Assembly (NCBI GenBank): GCA_023091665.1
Contig: JALJCQ010000009.1
Span: 3,410,001-3,474,000, forward strand
DNA length: 64,000 nt
Direction of reading: 5' to 3'
Source of the DNA: Pythium myriotylum
Taxonomy: Eukaryota > Oomycota > Peronosporomycetes > Pythiales > Pythiaceae
Made by a program: the position numbers and the translations under genes. The notes beneath the pieces are model-generated. The model had not been told where the DNA came from and made no database searches. It saw only the letters and a program-made list of their open reading frames with translations. Positions 49,708-59,300 of this stretch are shown here, in pieces; position 1 is the stretch's first letter; each line of letters opens with the position of its first letter.

Positions 49708-51606
49708 CTACAACGACCACAACATGTATCTCGTCCGCAAGATCGAGTGCACACGATGAAGCGCCTGCGCCGCCGTCGGACGCTGCGATGGATCCACCGA
49801 CACACACTCAAGCGCCAACTGCACCATCTCCGCGTCCGCATCCTCACTAAACGCCACGCGCAAACGACCCAAAGACACCAGCTGCAAGATCGCCACGTCC
49901 GGCAACTTACGACCTGTCTCCGGCTCCGTCGCGTGCCAGTACGGCAACTGGTGCGTGTCCAGCTCCGACAACACCACACCGAACGAAAACACATCCGCCT
50001 TCTCGTCGTACCGCTCGCCCACCATCACCTCCGGCGCCATCCACAGCGACGAGCCCACACCCGCCGTCATCGTCTCGTTCGCGCGCTCGCGAGACACACC
50101 AAAGTCGGTCACCTTGGCGTCCAACTTCTCATTCAAGAGGATGTTCTTGGACTTGAGGTCACGGTGCACGACCACGGGCTGCAACGAGTGCAGGTACGTC
50201 AGCGCGTGCGCCACGTGGATCGCGATCTTGACCTTGTCAGCGTCGAAGCCTCTCGGTCGCCAGTCGAGACTCACACCCAGCGTGTTCTCGCGGCTGCTGC
50301 TTTCGCCAACGCTGCCGTCGTCGTTGCCAAAATTGTTACCCGTGTCCCACTGCGTCACCACCGACCTCAGGTCGCCTCGATCCATGTACTCGACCACCAC
50401 ACACGCGTCGCTCAGCGCCGTCCACGCCACACCAATCAATCGCACCACGCGCTCGTGCTCCAGCGCCGCCATCAACTTGACTTCGGCCAGGAACTCGTCG
50501 ATCTGCGCGAGGTGCTTGCGCCGTTCGGGCAGCAGCTGCTTGATGGCCACGGTCTCGCCGTTGTAGGTGCCTTTGAACACCTCTCCGAAACCTCCTCGAC
50601 TGATGAGTGGTCCGAAGAAGATCATGTCGCGTGGGATGCGGATGGCGAGGATGGTCGGGTCGTCCCAGAAGTCGTCGGCCTTGTGTCGTCCACCTTGGCG
50701 TGGCCTGTCGTTGCTGTTGAGACTGCCGACACTGTAGCGATTGTGGCTGTTGAGGCGTGCTCCCGACTGGCTGTTCGGTGCCGAGGACGAGATGCTCATG
50801 GCCGTCGACGCCACTGTGTCTCGTTGGGACGATCTGGCCGTGGAGCCTGTTGTGTCCATGTTGGGCGATCGTCGTGGTGAGGCGTTGGTGGGTGTTCGTT
50901 TGCCGTGGAGTGGTCGATAGTCGACGTCGGAATCAACTGCTGTCGGCGGTGGTCGCGCGATCTCAAAGTCACGCTCCGTCGCTGACGAGGATTTGCGTTT
51001 GCGTTTGCAGCAGTACACGGCGATGAGGGTGAGGATGACGACGACCCCGACGGCGACCCCGCCGACGATCCACTTGTTGGTATAGAATGGGGAGTTTTCG
51101 TGTGCTGTGATGGTTGCTGACGATGGCTCCGGTGTATCATCCTGAGGTAGCACTTCCGACGTATGAACTGGAGAAGGCGTTTCCTCCGTATCGATCGAGG
51201 ATGGTGTCTCTAATGTGGGAGCCGGTGCTGGTGGCTTCGTCGTTTCGGGTGGTGGCTCCGTTTTCTCGACAGGAATGGGCGTCTCAATCGCAGGTGGTGG
51301 CTCTGGTGTCTCGGCTGGGGTCGGAGTTGAGGTTGCGCGCTCGAGCACCTTCTCGAAGCAGTGATTGAGATACGTGTCGACATCATCAAACATGCTATGT
51401 ATGCGGTAGAGATCACAGTCAATAGTGTTTGAAAACCGCGCGGCTACGTCTTTGATCAGAGTGTTGCAAGTCATTGAGGAACACTCGTTGGTTTCGTCGG
51501 CATCGGCGTCTTCTGGCTCGAGATCAGTGTGGCAATCGCTTTCCTGCTCGTTTAAGACCGTTTGGGCATTGTCGTAGTCGCACGTTCCTTCTTCCTCTGA
51601 GCTCAT
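49708..51606 (-). CDS. Elicitin-like receptor kinase 2 (divergent ectodomain)
   Basis: 632 residues. The first 85 residues carry six cysteines (9, 25, 42, 47, 64, 83) with elicitin-like order, but they are very acidic and have lost the GYxL segment. The stalk (about 90-165) is rich in Pro, Thr and Glu. The membrane helix WIVGGVAVGVVVILTLIAVY is followed by CCKRKRKSS, and the kinase domain has ISRGGFGEVFKG, VAIK, HRDLKSKN, DFG and WMAPE. The kinase is nearly identical to that of kinase 1 in its C-lobe, whereas the ectodomain has diverged strongly, as expected when ligand recognition changes. No signal peptide at the first ATG. Confidence 0.87.
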   Translation of the reverse strand: MSSEEEGTCDYDNAQTVLNEQESDCHTDLEPEDADADETNECSSMTCNTLIKDVAARFSNTIDCDLYRIHSMFDDVDTYLNHCFEKVLERATSTPTPAETPEPPPAIETPIPVEKTEPPPETTKPPAPAPTLETPSSIDTEETPSPVHTSEVLPQDDTPEPSSATITAHENSPFYTNKWIVGGVAVGVVVILTLIAVYCCKRKRKSSSATERDFEIARPPPTAVDSDVDYRPLHGKRTPTNASPRRSPNMDTTGSTARSSQRDTVASTAMSISSSAPNSQSGARLNSHNRYSVGSLNSNDRPRQGGRHKADDFWDDPTILAIRIPRDMIFFGPLISRGGFGEVFKGTYNGETVAIKQLLPERRKHLAQIDEFLAEVKLMAALEHERVVRLIGVAWTALSDACVVVEYMDRGDLRSVVTQWDTGNNFGNDDGSVGESSSRENTLGVSLDWRPRGFDADKVKIAIHVAHALTYLHSLQPVVVHRDLKSKNILLNEKLDAKVTDFGVSRERANETMTAGVGSSLWMAPEVMVGERYDEKADVFSFGVVLSELDTHQLPYWHATEPETGRKLPDVAILQLVSLGRLRVAFSEDADAEMVQLALECVSVDPSQRPTAAQALHRVHSILRTRYMLWSL

Positions 51607-52753
51607 GGCTCAGTCCTTGCAGGGAAATCGCGAAGTGAGGTCTTTTGCGCCGTTAGACTTGGTCGGACTCGCGAGATTTGGGGGAAAAAAAAGCATTATT
51701 TTGTCGGATGGTGTCGTGGGAGCGTTGGGTTGAAGTGGCTTAAGAGATCTGGAGGACAGGGTTCCTGAATCGCAACACTGTATGAATCCTGTCGTGGCGT
51801 CTGGGTTAAACTCGCCGTAACGGTCGTAGTGTTTCAGCGGTCTTCGGGATCTCTCATTATTCTTCGCTGTACGGTATTTTGCGGTCTAGACAGACTTTGC
51901 TGCGAATGCTCCATCTCAGGTTGTGATATGGGGAGAAATCTACCGCAGGGTGTTCCGAGGAGATCCCGCGGGCTTAGGCGGCGAGGCACCACTCGGATCT
52001 CTTTACGCTACAGAATATGTTTGAAGCTGTAGGAGTCACGAAGGACGGCAAAATACAGTACGGCAGATTACACTACTTTATGTGCTGTTAGACAGCAGCA
52101 AACCGTAGCGAATAGCGTGGTTGGAGAGGACAGTGTGTTCTCCACAAGATTTTTCCTCTCGAGGCTAAACCGTAGTGTTTAGAACTGAAGTACCGACATG
52201 GACATTGTGGGTGCTGACATGGACATTACAAAGCCTTGATATTCGCTTCGAAGTAACCACCTAGCTCCTAGACTGAGACTGGGTACAGGATCAATCTCCC
52301 AATAGCTAGACCTTTCTGAGGCAAGCGATCTCGCGATCTATAGACCTGCATTTGTTGAATCCGGAGCTCGTTCTTGGTCAAGAGAGCATGCATTCGTGTT
52401 CGAGCACCGAGAGCAGTCTCCGTTGATCGTCACACTGTACCACTATCTCGCTCGGCGCGAGCCCCACAGGCTGCCACGTAGAATTTTGAGGCGATGAGTG
52501 TCCTCTTGCACGACTACCTCAGGAGACCAGTCGGTGACACATAGATGCCTCCAGCAGCAGCGACCAGGTAGAGTATGCGAGTGTCGAACCCGCGGTTGGT
52601 GGAGAACCCATCGCCTGCTCCACGAGATGAAACAGAATGAGCATCAACTTTGCATCAGACTAAGATACGTTGACGATGTCGAGTGTATTGCGACTAATAT
52701 ATGTACCCGACTAGTTAAGTTTCTTGTGGGTGGGATGAGGAAGTTTGTCTTGC
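51607..52753. promoter_or_regulatory. Intergenic region upstream of kinase 2
   Basis: 1.15 kb. Carries the shared upstream block at 51784-51815 (GAATCCTGTCGTGGC and GGTTAAACTCGC) and the word TCTTCGCTGTA at 51861, also present near 47600 upstream of kinase 1. No supported gene in the remainder. Confidence 0.5.
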
Positions 52754-53362
52754 TCAGAACGGCTTGCCCTGGGCTCTGTACTCGTCAGAGGCACTTGGGA
52801 AGTCGTTGACGCGGAGGTAGTTGTCGGCCTCGACGTCAAGTTGCGCGGGGCCTTTGCGTCCCGTGTCTTTTCGTCGCCGCAGCTTGACCAGCGTGACCGC
52901 GATGATCGCGACGCACACGACGGCGCCGGCGACGATGCCTCCAATGAGTCCGGCACTGAACTTGGATCCGCCGCCACTGCTCGAGGCCGTCGAGGCCTGA
53001 GGGGCGGGCGTCTGCGTCAGTGCTGGAAAGTACGGCGCGAGCTGCTGGATGCAGACCGTCTGGAAGTCGTTGATGATCGCAGCTCGGACCCGTTTACCGC
53101 TGTAGAGGCAGTCGGTCTTGACAAGCTCCGAGAGCTGAGCGACGGCGAGCAGGCATGCTGGACTCTCGCAGATGGTTGTCGGAAAGGCGTACTTGCTGGG
53201 CGGCATGAGGTAGTCGAGCGAGTAGCCCGTGTCGTTGTAACACTTTTTGGCGTTGGCGCCCGTGACCGTGATGGCCGAGATGGCAGCCTCGTCGCAATCC
53301 GGCAGCTGAGCTGCGACAGCGAGCACAGTCGAGAGCAGGAGCAAGAGAAGGAAGTTGGTCAT
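52754..53362 (-). CDS. Elicitin-like single-pass membrane protein without kinase
   Basis: 202 residues. A clear signal peptide (MTNFLLLLLLSTVLAVAAQ) precedes an elicitin-like domain with cysteines at 23, 41, 65, 70, 85 and 104 (spacings 18, 24, 5, 15, 19; classic elicitins have 24, 24, 5, 15, 24) and DTGYSLDYL. A Thr/Ser/Gly linker, a membrane helix (GLIGGIVAGAVVCVAIIAVTL) and a basic stop-transfer (KLRRRK) follow, then a 40-residue cytosolic tail with no kinase. The membrane helix (GLIGGIV) matches that of kinases 1 and 3, so it derives from the same family. It may be a co-receptor, decoy or lipid-binding partner. Placed head-to-head with kinase 3. Confidence 0.87.
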   Translation of the reverse strand: MTNFLLLLLLSTVLAVAAQLPDCDEAAISAITVTGANAKKCYNDTGYSLDYLMPPSKYAFPTTICESPACLLAVAQLSELVKTDCLYSGKRVRAAIINDFQTVCIQQLAPYFPALTQTPAPQASTASSSGGGSKFSAGLIGGIVAGAVVCVAIIAVTLVKLRRRKDTGRKGPAQLDVEADNYLRVNDFPSASDEYRAQGKPF

Positions 53363-53968
53363 GTTTCTCCTCGGGAGTAAGTCTTCAAGTGAGCGGCGGT
53401 TGGCGAGCAAGAGTCACCGGCAGGTCCGAGGAGACGGGCGTTGCGCCCAACGAGCGGCATATTTCCCTGTCGTCGAGCGCAGCGCCATTCGGGTAATCTA
53501 TCGTGTAATTTTAGTTTGACGCTGCATTGCACTTGATCCAAGTATAGGATGATATATCTGTTTTGATCATTTGCAAAAGGGATTGAATTCGACAGTCTTC
53601 GCTACGCGCAGGGACCGGCCGAAGTGGATTTCTTTTGCAAATCTCCAGTGGATACGTGGATACATCTCTCAGCGGATTGATGGAACGAGGTCCTGAGTCC
53701 TCCCGACCACTTGCCACTGGAATCACGGCAACGCCATCTGAGTCTCCGTTCCCGGGGGCCAAGGTCTCCGCTAATAGGCGAATCAGCCTACAGTAACTAT
53801 CGTCCAATTATTCCGCTCGCTCCAAATCTCCGCAGACGCGTCCCACGCAACACCCCTAGTCACCGCGAGATTCGCCCTGGATTTCTGGGATGATATCGCC
53901 TTCTCGGGCGCCGCCAGTTCGAGTTTCTCCGCGCCAGCCCCCTCCATTTGGGCGTGTCTGCCACGACC
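53363..53968. promoter_or_regulatory. Divergent promoter of elicitin-like protein / kinase 3
   Basis: 606 bp between divergent starts, so the pair may be co-regulated. No gene seen. In the frame of kinase 3 the sequence is open for about 70 bp before the ATG at 53969 but contains no other Met before a TGA. Confidence 0.5.
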
Positions 53969-55654
53969 ATGGCGGTCGACGCATGTAACTTCGGGGGGGC
54001 GACCAAGGTCTTCGCAAGCTACGACGGCGTCGCCTGCACCAACCAGTCGGGCTACTCGCTCAGCTCCCTCAAGATCCCGACGGGCGATGATCTCGTCAAA
54101 GTCTGCACCACGCAAGCCTGCACCAAAGTCATCCAAGCCTTGGACGCACTGTTCCCAGACGACTGCACCTACTCGGGCGTCAATGTCAAGAATGAATTCC
54201 TCGAGGTGTACCCGAAAGTCTGCTTCGGCGTGACCGCGTCGCCCACGACCACGACACCATCTCCGACGACGACGACGGTGGCCCCAACGCCGGCAAGCTC
54301 TTCGTCTGGCAGCAGCATGGGGCTCATCGGCGGCATCGTCGGCGGTCTCATCGTGACCCTCGCGCTCGTCGGCTTGTTTTTCTGGAAGCGACGGCGCGAA
54401 CGCAAACCCGCGACGATGGAGTACGACGTCGAGGCCGCGAGACCGCCGACAGCCGTCGACCCAGATGCCGACTATTTGCCACTCGACGCCAAGAGAAATT
54501 CAATCGGCGCGCCGCGACGCTCCTCGAACCTGGAGAGAACCGGATCCACGGTACGGTCGTCGCAGCGAGCGACCGCGACGTCGTCGGTCTTCAGCGCCTC
54601 GTCCTCTGCACCGAACAGTGAGTCGAGCACGCAGCCGGGTACTCGCCATCGCAACAGTGTCGGCAGTAACGGAAGCAACGAGAGGTCGCGGCTGCGAGCC
54701 AAGTCGGAGAGTTTCTGGGAAGACCCGGCCATCCTCATGATCCGTATCCCGCGCGAGATGATCTTCTTCGGACCGATGATCAGCCACGGACGGTTCGGCG
54801 AGGTATACAAAGGCACGTACAAAGGTGAGACCGTGGCCATCAAGCAGCTGCTGCCCGAACGCCGCAAAAACTACGCCCAGGTCGACGAGTTCCTGACCGA
54901 AGTCAAGTTGATGGCGTCACTGGAGCACGAGCGCATCGTGCGGTTCATCGGCGTGGCGTGGACGGCACTGAGCGACGCGTGTGTGGTTGTCGAGTATATG
55001 GAGCGAGGCGACCTGAGGTCCGTGCTCACGCAGTGGGATGCCGGCACCAATATTAGCGAGGGAAGCGAAGACGAAGATGAGCAAGAGCTGAGCCCTGACT
55101 GGCGACCGCGAGGCTTCGATGCCGACAAGGTCAAGATCGCGGTCCATGTGGCTCACGCACTCACGTACCTGCACTCCCTTCAGCCAGCAATCGTGCATCG
55201 GGATCTCAAATCCAGAAACATCTTGCTGAACGAAGACCTAGACGCCAAGGTGACCGACTTTGGTGTCTCCCGCGAGCGCAGCGACGAGACGATGACCGCG
55301 GGCGTCGGCTCGTCGCTGTGGATGGCGCCAGAGGTGATGGTGGGTGAGAGATACGACGAGAAAGCAGACGTGTTCTCGTTCGGTGTAGTGCTGTCGGAGC
55401 TGGACACGCACCAGCTTCCATACTGGCACGCGACCGAGCCGACCACAGGCCGCAAGCTGCCGGACCTTGCGATCCTGCAGCTCGTGTCGCTAGGGAATCT
55501 ACGCGTGGTGTTCAGCGAGAACGCGGACGCCGACCTGGTGCAGCTTGCCCTCGACTGCGTGTCGGTGGATCCATCGCAACGGCCAACGGCAGCACAGGCA
55601 CTGCACCGCGTGCACACGGCGTTGTGGACCAAGTTTGGCAAGGTGATTTCGTGA
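53969..55654 (+). CDS. Elicitin-like receptor kinase 3
   Basis: 561 residues from the ATG at 53969. Cysteines at 6, 23, 46, 51, 66 and 85 give the same spacing as kinase 1 (17, 23, 5, 15, 19), with SGYSLSSLKIPTGDDL and FPDDC. A Thr/Pro stalk, membrane helix GLIGGIVGGLIVTLALVGLFFW, basic KRRRERK and a Ser-rich juxtamembrane region lead to the TKL kinase: ISHGRFGEVYKG (first Gly of the loop replaced by His), VAIK, HRDLKSRN, DFG, WMAPE. An acidic insert (EGSEDEDEQEL) sits between the kinase lobes as in kinase 1. Closest relative is kinase 1, but it is on the opposite strand. No signal peptide at the first ATG. Confidence 0.88.
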   Translation: MAVDACNFGGATKVFASYDGVACTNQSGYSLSSLKIPTGDDLVKVCTTQACTKVIQALDALFPDDCTYSGVNVKNEFLEVYPKVCFGVTASPTTTTPSPTTTTVAPTPASSSSGSSMGLIGGIVGGLIVTLALVGLFFWKRRRERKPATMEYDVEAARPPTAVDPDADYLPLDAKRNSIGAPRRSSNLERTGSTVRSSQRATATSSVFSASSSAPNSESSTQPGTRHRNSVGSNGSNERSRLRAKSESFWEDPAILMIRIPREMIFFGPMISHGRFGEVYKGTYKGETVAIKQLLPERRKNYAQVDEFLTEVKLMASLEHERIVRFIGVAWTALSDACVVVEYMERGDLRSVLTQWDAGTNISEGSEDEDEQELSPDWRPRGFDADKVKIAVHVAHALTYLHSLQPAIVHRDLKSRNILLNEDLDAKVTDFGVSRERSDETMTAGVGSSLWMAPEVMVGERYDEKADVFSFGVVLSELDTHQLPYWHATEPTTGRKLPDLAILQLVSLGNLRVVFSENADADLVQLALDCVSVDPSQRPTAAQALHRVHTALWTKFGKVIS

Positions 55655-56385
55655 GCGTGAAGTTTTTTAAGGTTATGATAAGGTTATGATGATGATAAAG
55701 TATGTGTTCCTCTGTGGATTACGAGTCCTTGAGTAACGTGAGTTTTCATTCCTAGTAGTACGCGTTTGTCGTCTTCGCTTTGATCGTTCGTGTCTCCCAC
55801 CAGCATGCATCAAGGATACGACGTCCATTTTTCCTCGTGGGGGGGGGGGGGGGGGGGGGGGGGCAGATAAAAAGAGGGTGTTGTTTTTCCTGTGTTCCCT
55901 TGCCTTCCGTGGGACAACCTGTATCTCACAAAGCAGCTGCGCTGAATATCACGCGGCACATCTCGATGGAGACTTCACGCTGGCGGACTTCACGCTGGCG
56001 GTAATATACGTGTATTGCTCACCATGGAAATGGCAAATAGCACGACGAAACAAAAGTTGTGTTCATCCTGAAGATGCACTGCATTGTGCCACAAGCGACG
56101 ATCGAAGGGTTTGTCTTTTGTGACGGTGGCAACTGAAGGGAAGATGAGTTAGGGAAGAGTTGACCGTTCTGGATCTCACGAGTCCACTGTGCCCGAGCTT
56201 CAACTAACACCTCCGACTTCAGTGGGATATAAACGAGGCATCAGTTGAGCCATCAAGGAGGATGTGATGTTGGAGATTCGTGCGATGCAGTTGAAACTTT
56301 GGTTATCGGTGATTGGAAAGCCCCATAATCCGTTAATCGCCCCACAGATCGGTGAAACCTGTTTATGAATTTGGCTTAACACGTC
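55655..56385. other. Intergenic region, 3' ends of kinase 3 and coiled-coil gene
   Basis: 731 bp between convergent genes. Contains a duplicated aaggttatgat at 55669-55690, a 25-G run at 55839-55863, and a duplicated 15-bp cttcacgctggcgga near 55974-56000. No gene seen. Confidence 0.4.
55839..55863 (+). repeat. Homopolymer of 25 G
   Basis: Uninterrupted G tract between convergent genes. A G-quadruplex is possible, and the length is likely uncertain in the assembly. Confidence 0.9.
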
Positions 56386-59300
56386 TTACGTCTTGGATTT
56401 GGCGACAGTGTTGGGTCGCGATCTTGGTAGCCGCTCGAGCTCGTCGCGAAGCGCTTGGCATTGCGAGAAGAGCTCGTCCCGCTCGCGACGAGTGGCATCG
56501 AGCGCCTGCTCGATGGCTTCGGCCTCCTGTCGAAGCTCTTGGAGACGAAGATTCCACGAGCCCTTCTCGTCAGTCGACACTTCGTGATCTTGCTCCTGCT
56601 CGAGCATCTCGTGAACGTACTCACGCGACTGCCTTTGCTCTTCGTGCTGCCTCAGCACGTGCGCGTAGAGTTTCTCCGCCGTGTCAAGCTTCTCGAGTAA
56701 AAACTGCCGTCTCTCCTGGATCGCGAGCGTCTCCATTTCGCTCGCAGTTTCCTTAGATGTGAGCAAAAAGCGACTCGATGCGCGGGACATTGCCATCAGT
56801 GCGGACGGTTGGCGGAGTACCGTGATTTCGGACCGCGGAGAGGGAATCCGTGAGATCTCATCGCCTTGCTCGCCGTTCGAACCATTCATCGAGCGATCGA
56901 AACCCGACAGGAAGCTCTCTAACTTATACACATGAGACTTCCATTGTCGTCCACTCGACTGACCCAGCTTCTTTGACTCTTTTTTTACCCCAACCACTCC
57001 GTTAGAATTCGAGATGCCAGATCCAGCCTCCGTTTGCGCGAGCGACCGTGCCTGATTCTCGTTTGTGTTCGACCTCAGGAAGAGGCTTTGGTAGCACTGG
57101 ACGAGCAGGCAGTAGACGCGTCCGACGAATTTGGGGTCAGAGACGTCGCTCGTACCCGTTTGTACTGCAGCGACGGCGTGGATTAGCAGCATTACGATCT
57201 GACCCGCAGAGAGCTGCGAGAAACAAGCTGAGTGAACGAAGAGCGTCCTTGTCGCTATGTCAAAGTGGGTGAGTCTCGTGAGAGCGCTTGCATCTTCTTT
57301 CAGGGTAGGAGTCGACTCCGCGACGACGACATGCTCAATCAAAAGCTCGTTGGAGGCTGGCAATTGGATCATTGGAGCCAGCGCATTCACAAAGTCTACG
57401 AGTGTCTGGAGTGTCTCGTTCATCGGCCCCTGAAGTATCAAACCTAGCTCTGTGACACTCTGGGATTCCTCGATGTCCCGGACGATCACGCGCCATTGGC
57501 AAGCGTTGTCGATCGCATCCACAATTGCTTGCTTGTAGCCAGTCACGCGCGCTTCATCTTTTAGGGGCGTGCTTTCTTTCGCCTTAGCGCAATGCTCGCT
57601 TCGAATGAGCTCTTCGATAGTGTGTAGTCGCTGTTCAATCGTTCGAGACGATCTGCTAATTTCCTCAACCCTTGCACTAGTGTCTTCGATAGTGGTTCTA
57701 CCCTCAGCACTGCAAGTCAAGTCTTCAACAGGTCGCGCGTCACGAATTTCCCCATCAGTTTTTACGCTACCTGACTCATCGATCTCGATAGATCTCTTCA
57801 ACCCTCGCTCAACGGCTTGGCCATCACCGGCAGAATTAATAGCGTTGGTGAGTGCGCGCTGTTTTTCCAGTAGCATCCGTTTCTCTTCTGCAATGCGCTC
57901 CACCATTTTGGCCTTGACAATTTGAATTTTACGATCATACTCCTCTTCAACTGTCGACAGTTTGCGGGTAAGTGAATACCGCGCTCTGTTCTCAAGTTGT
58001 GAGCGGCGGCCCTTTAGCATGAGTAGCAAGCTTGTGGCTTGTTCGTCTTTTTCTTTTTGAAGTTGTTCGAGTTGAGCAGAGCCAGGCTTGAGGTCTCGGA
58101 CGCGGTCTTGGAAGGCTAACGTCAGTGCGGCTTGCTCTTCAGTAGACAAATGATCAAACTCGTCGCCAATTCGTCGGAGTTCCGCACCAAGTTCGTCGTG
58201 TAAGCGCTGAAGTTCATTCGATTTTTCGACTAGCAGCAACTGTATGCGCTCATCGGCTTTGATCTCTAGACGGGCACAAAGCTCATTGATTCGATCTTCG
58301 TTGCCGTCTCCACGACTAACAATATAGTGGAATTGCGGCTGAGGGACTGCTTCATCACTTAATCTTACCATGCTCTCGACTCGAGCTGCATCGTTAGCCT
58401 GTGCTTGGCGATCCATTTCCTCGAGTTGGAAACGTTGGATCTCCGCAGCGTACAATGAACCAAAATATGTGAGCAGAAACTTAGCCTCAGCAAGGTGGTG
58501 GTCTTTCAAGCGTTGAGTGTCCACGGATGCTTGGTTCTCGAAGAACTCAACGGTCCGTCTCTCAACTTCTCGAATCCGTTCATCGTAATCAGCGTCGATT
58601 GCAATCATCTCGCGCTCTAGATCACTCGTGCCACCGCTTCGCATTAGCGCGGCCTTGGCCATCGCCTTTTGCTGCATGATTTCATGCAACGCATCGCGAA
58701 TCGCTCCCGATTTTCGTGCATATTGGGATGCTAGCAACTCTGCCATTTCGTTGTGGTGGCGCTGGCTTAGTACGAGCTCCACTGCCGCCAGCAAAGGCAT
58801 GCGGACCGGAATAACTCGATTATCGAATAGCTGCTGAACTGCGGCGATGTCCCGCTCTTGCTGAGCTGCTCGCAGAATAAGGCTGTCGTGAATTTTAGAA
58901 GATTCATTTGCCGTTTTTGTGGCTGTCACATTCGTCTTTAGAGCTAAAACCTCCTCTTGGAATGTAACAGCGTTTATCAGTGGTACTGTCGCATCGCCAA
59001 GCTGGTCGTCCCCCCCTGCAGCGGCCAAAAGTGCGTCGTTCACTGCTTCGACAGCTTTCTGCTGCTCTGTTAGTGCCACGCGTTCTTCCTCTTCTTGCTG
59101 TTCGCGAAGACGCTGTAGTTCCAACGCTCGCTTGGCCTCCAGCTCCATCAATCTCTTTTGTTTTTTCGCAGCGACGCGAGCTTCAAGCTTCTGCTTCTGT
59201 GCTGCGAGGTCGTTCATATGAGCTTGGTTGAGCACTCGAGTGTTTTCATCGAACTCTTTTGCTAATCTTGCTAGCTCTACCTCTCGAGCAGCATCCATTG

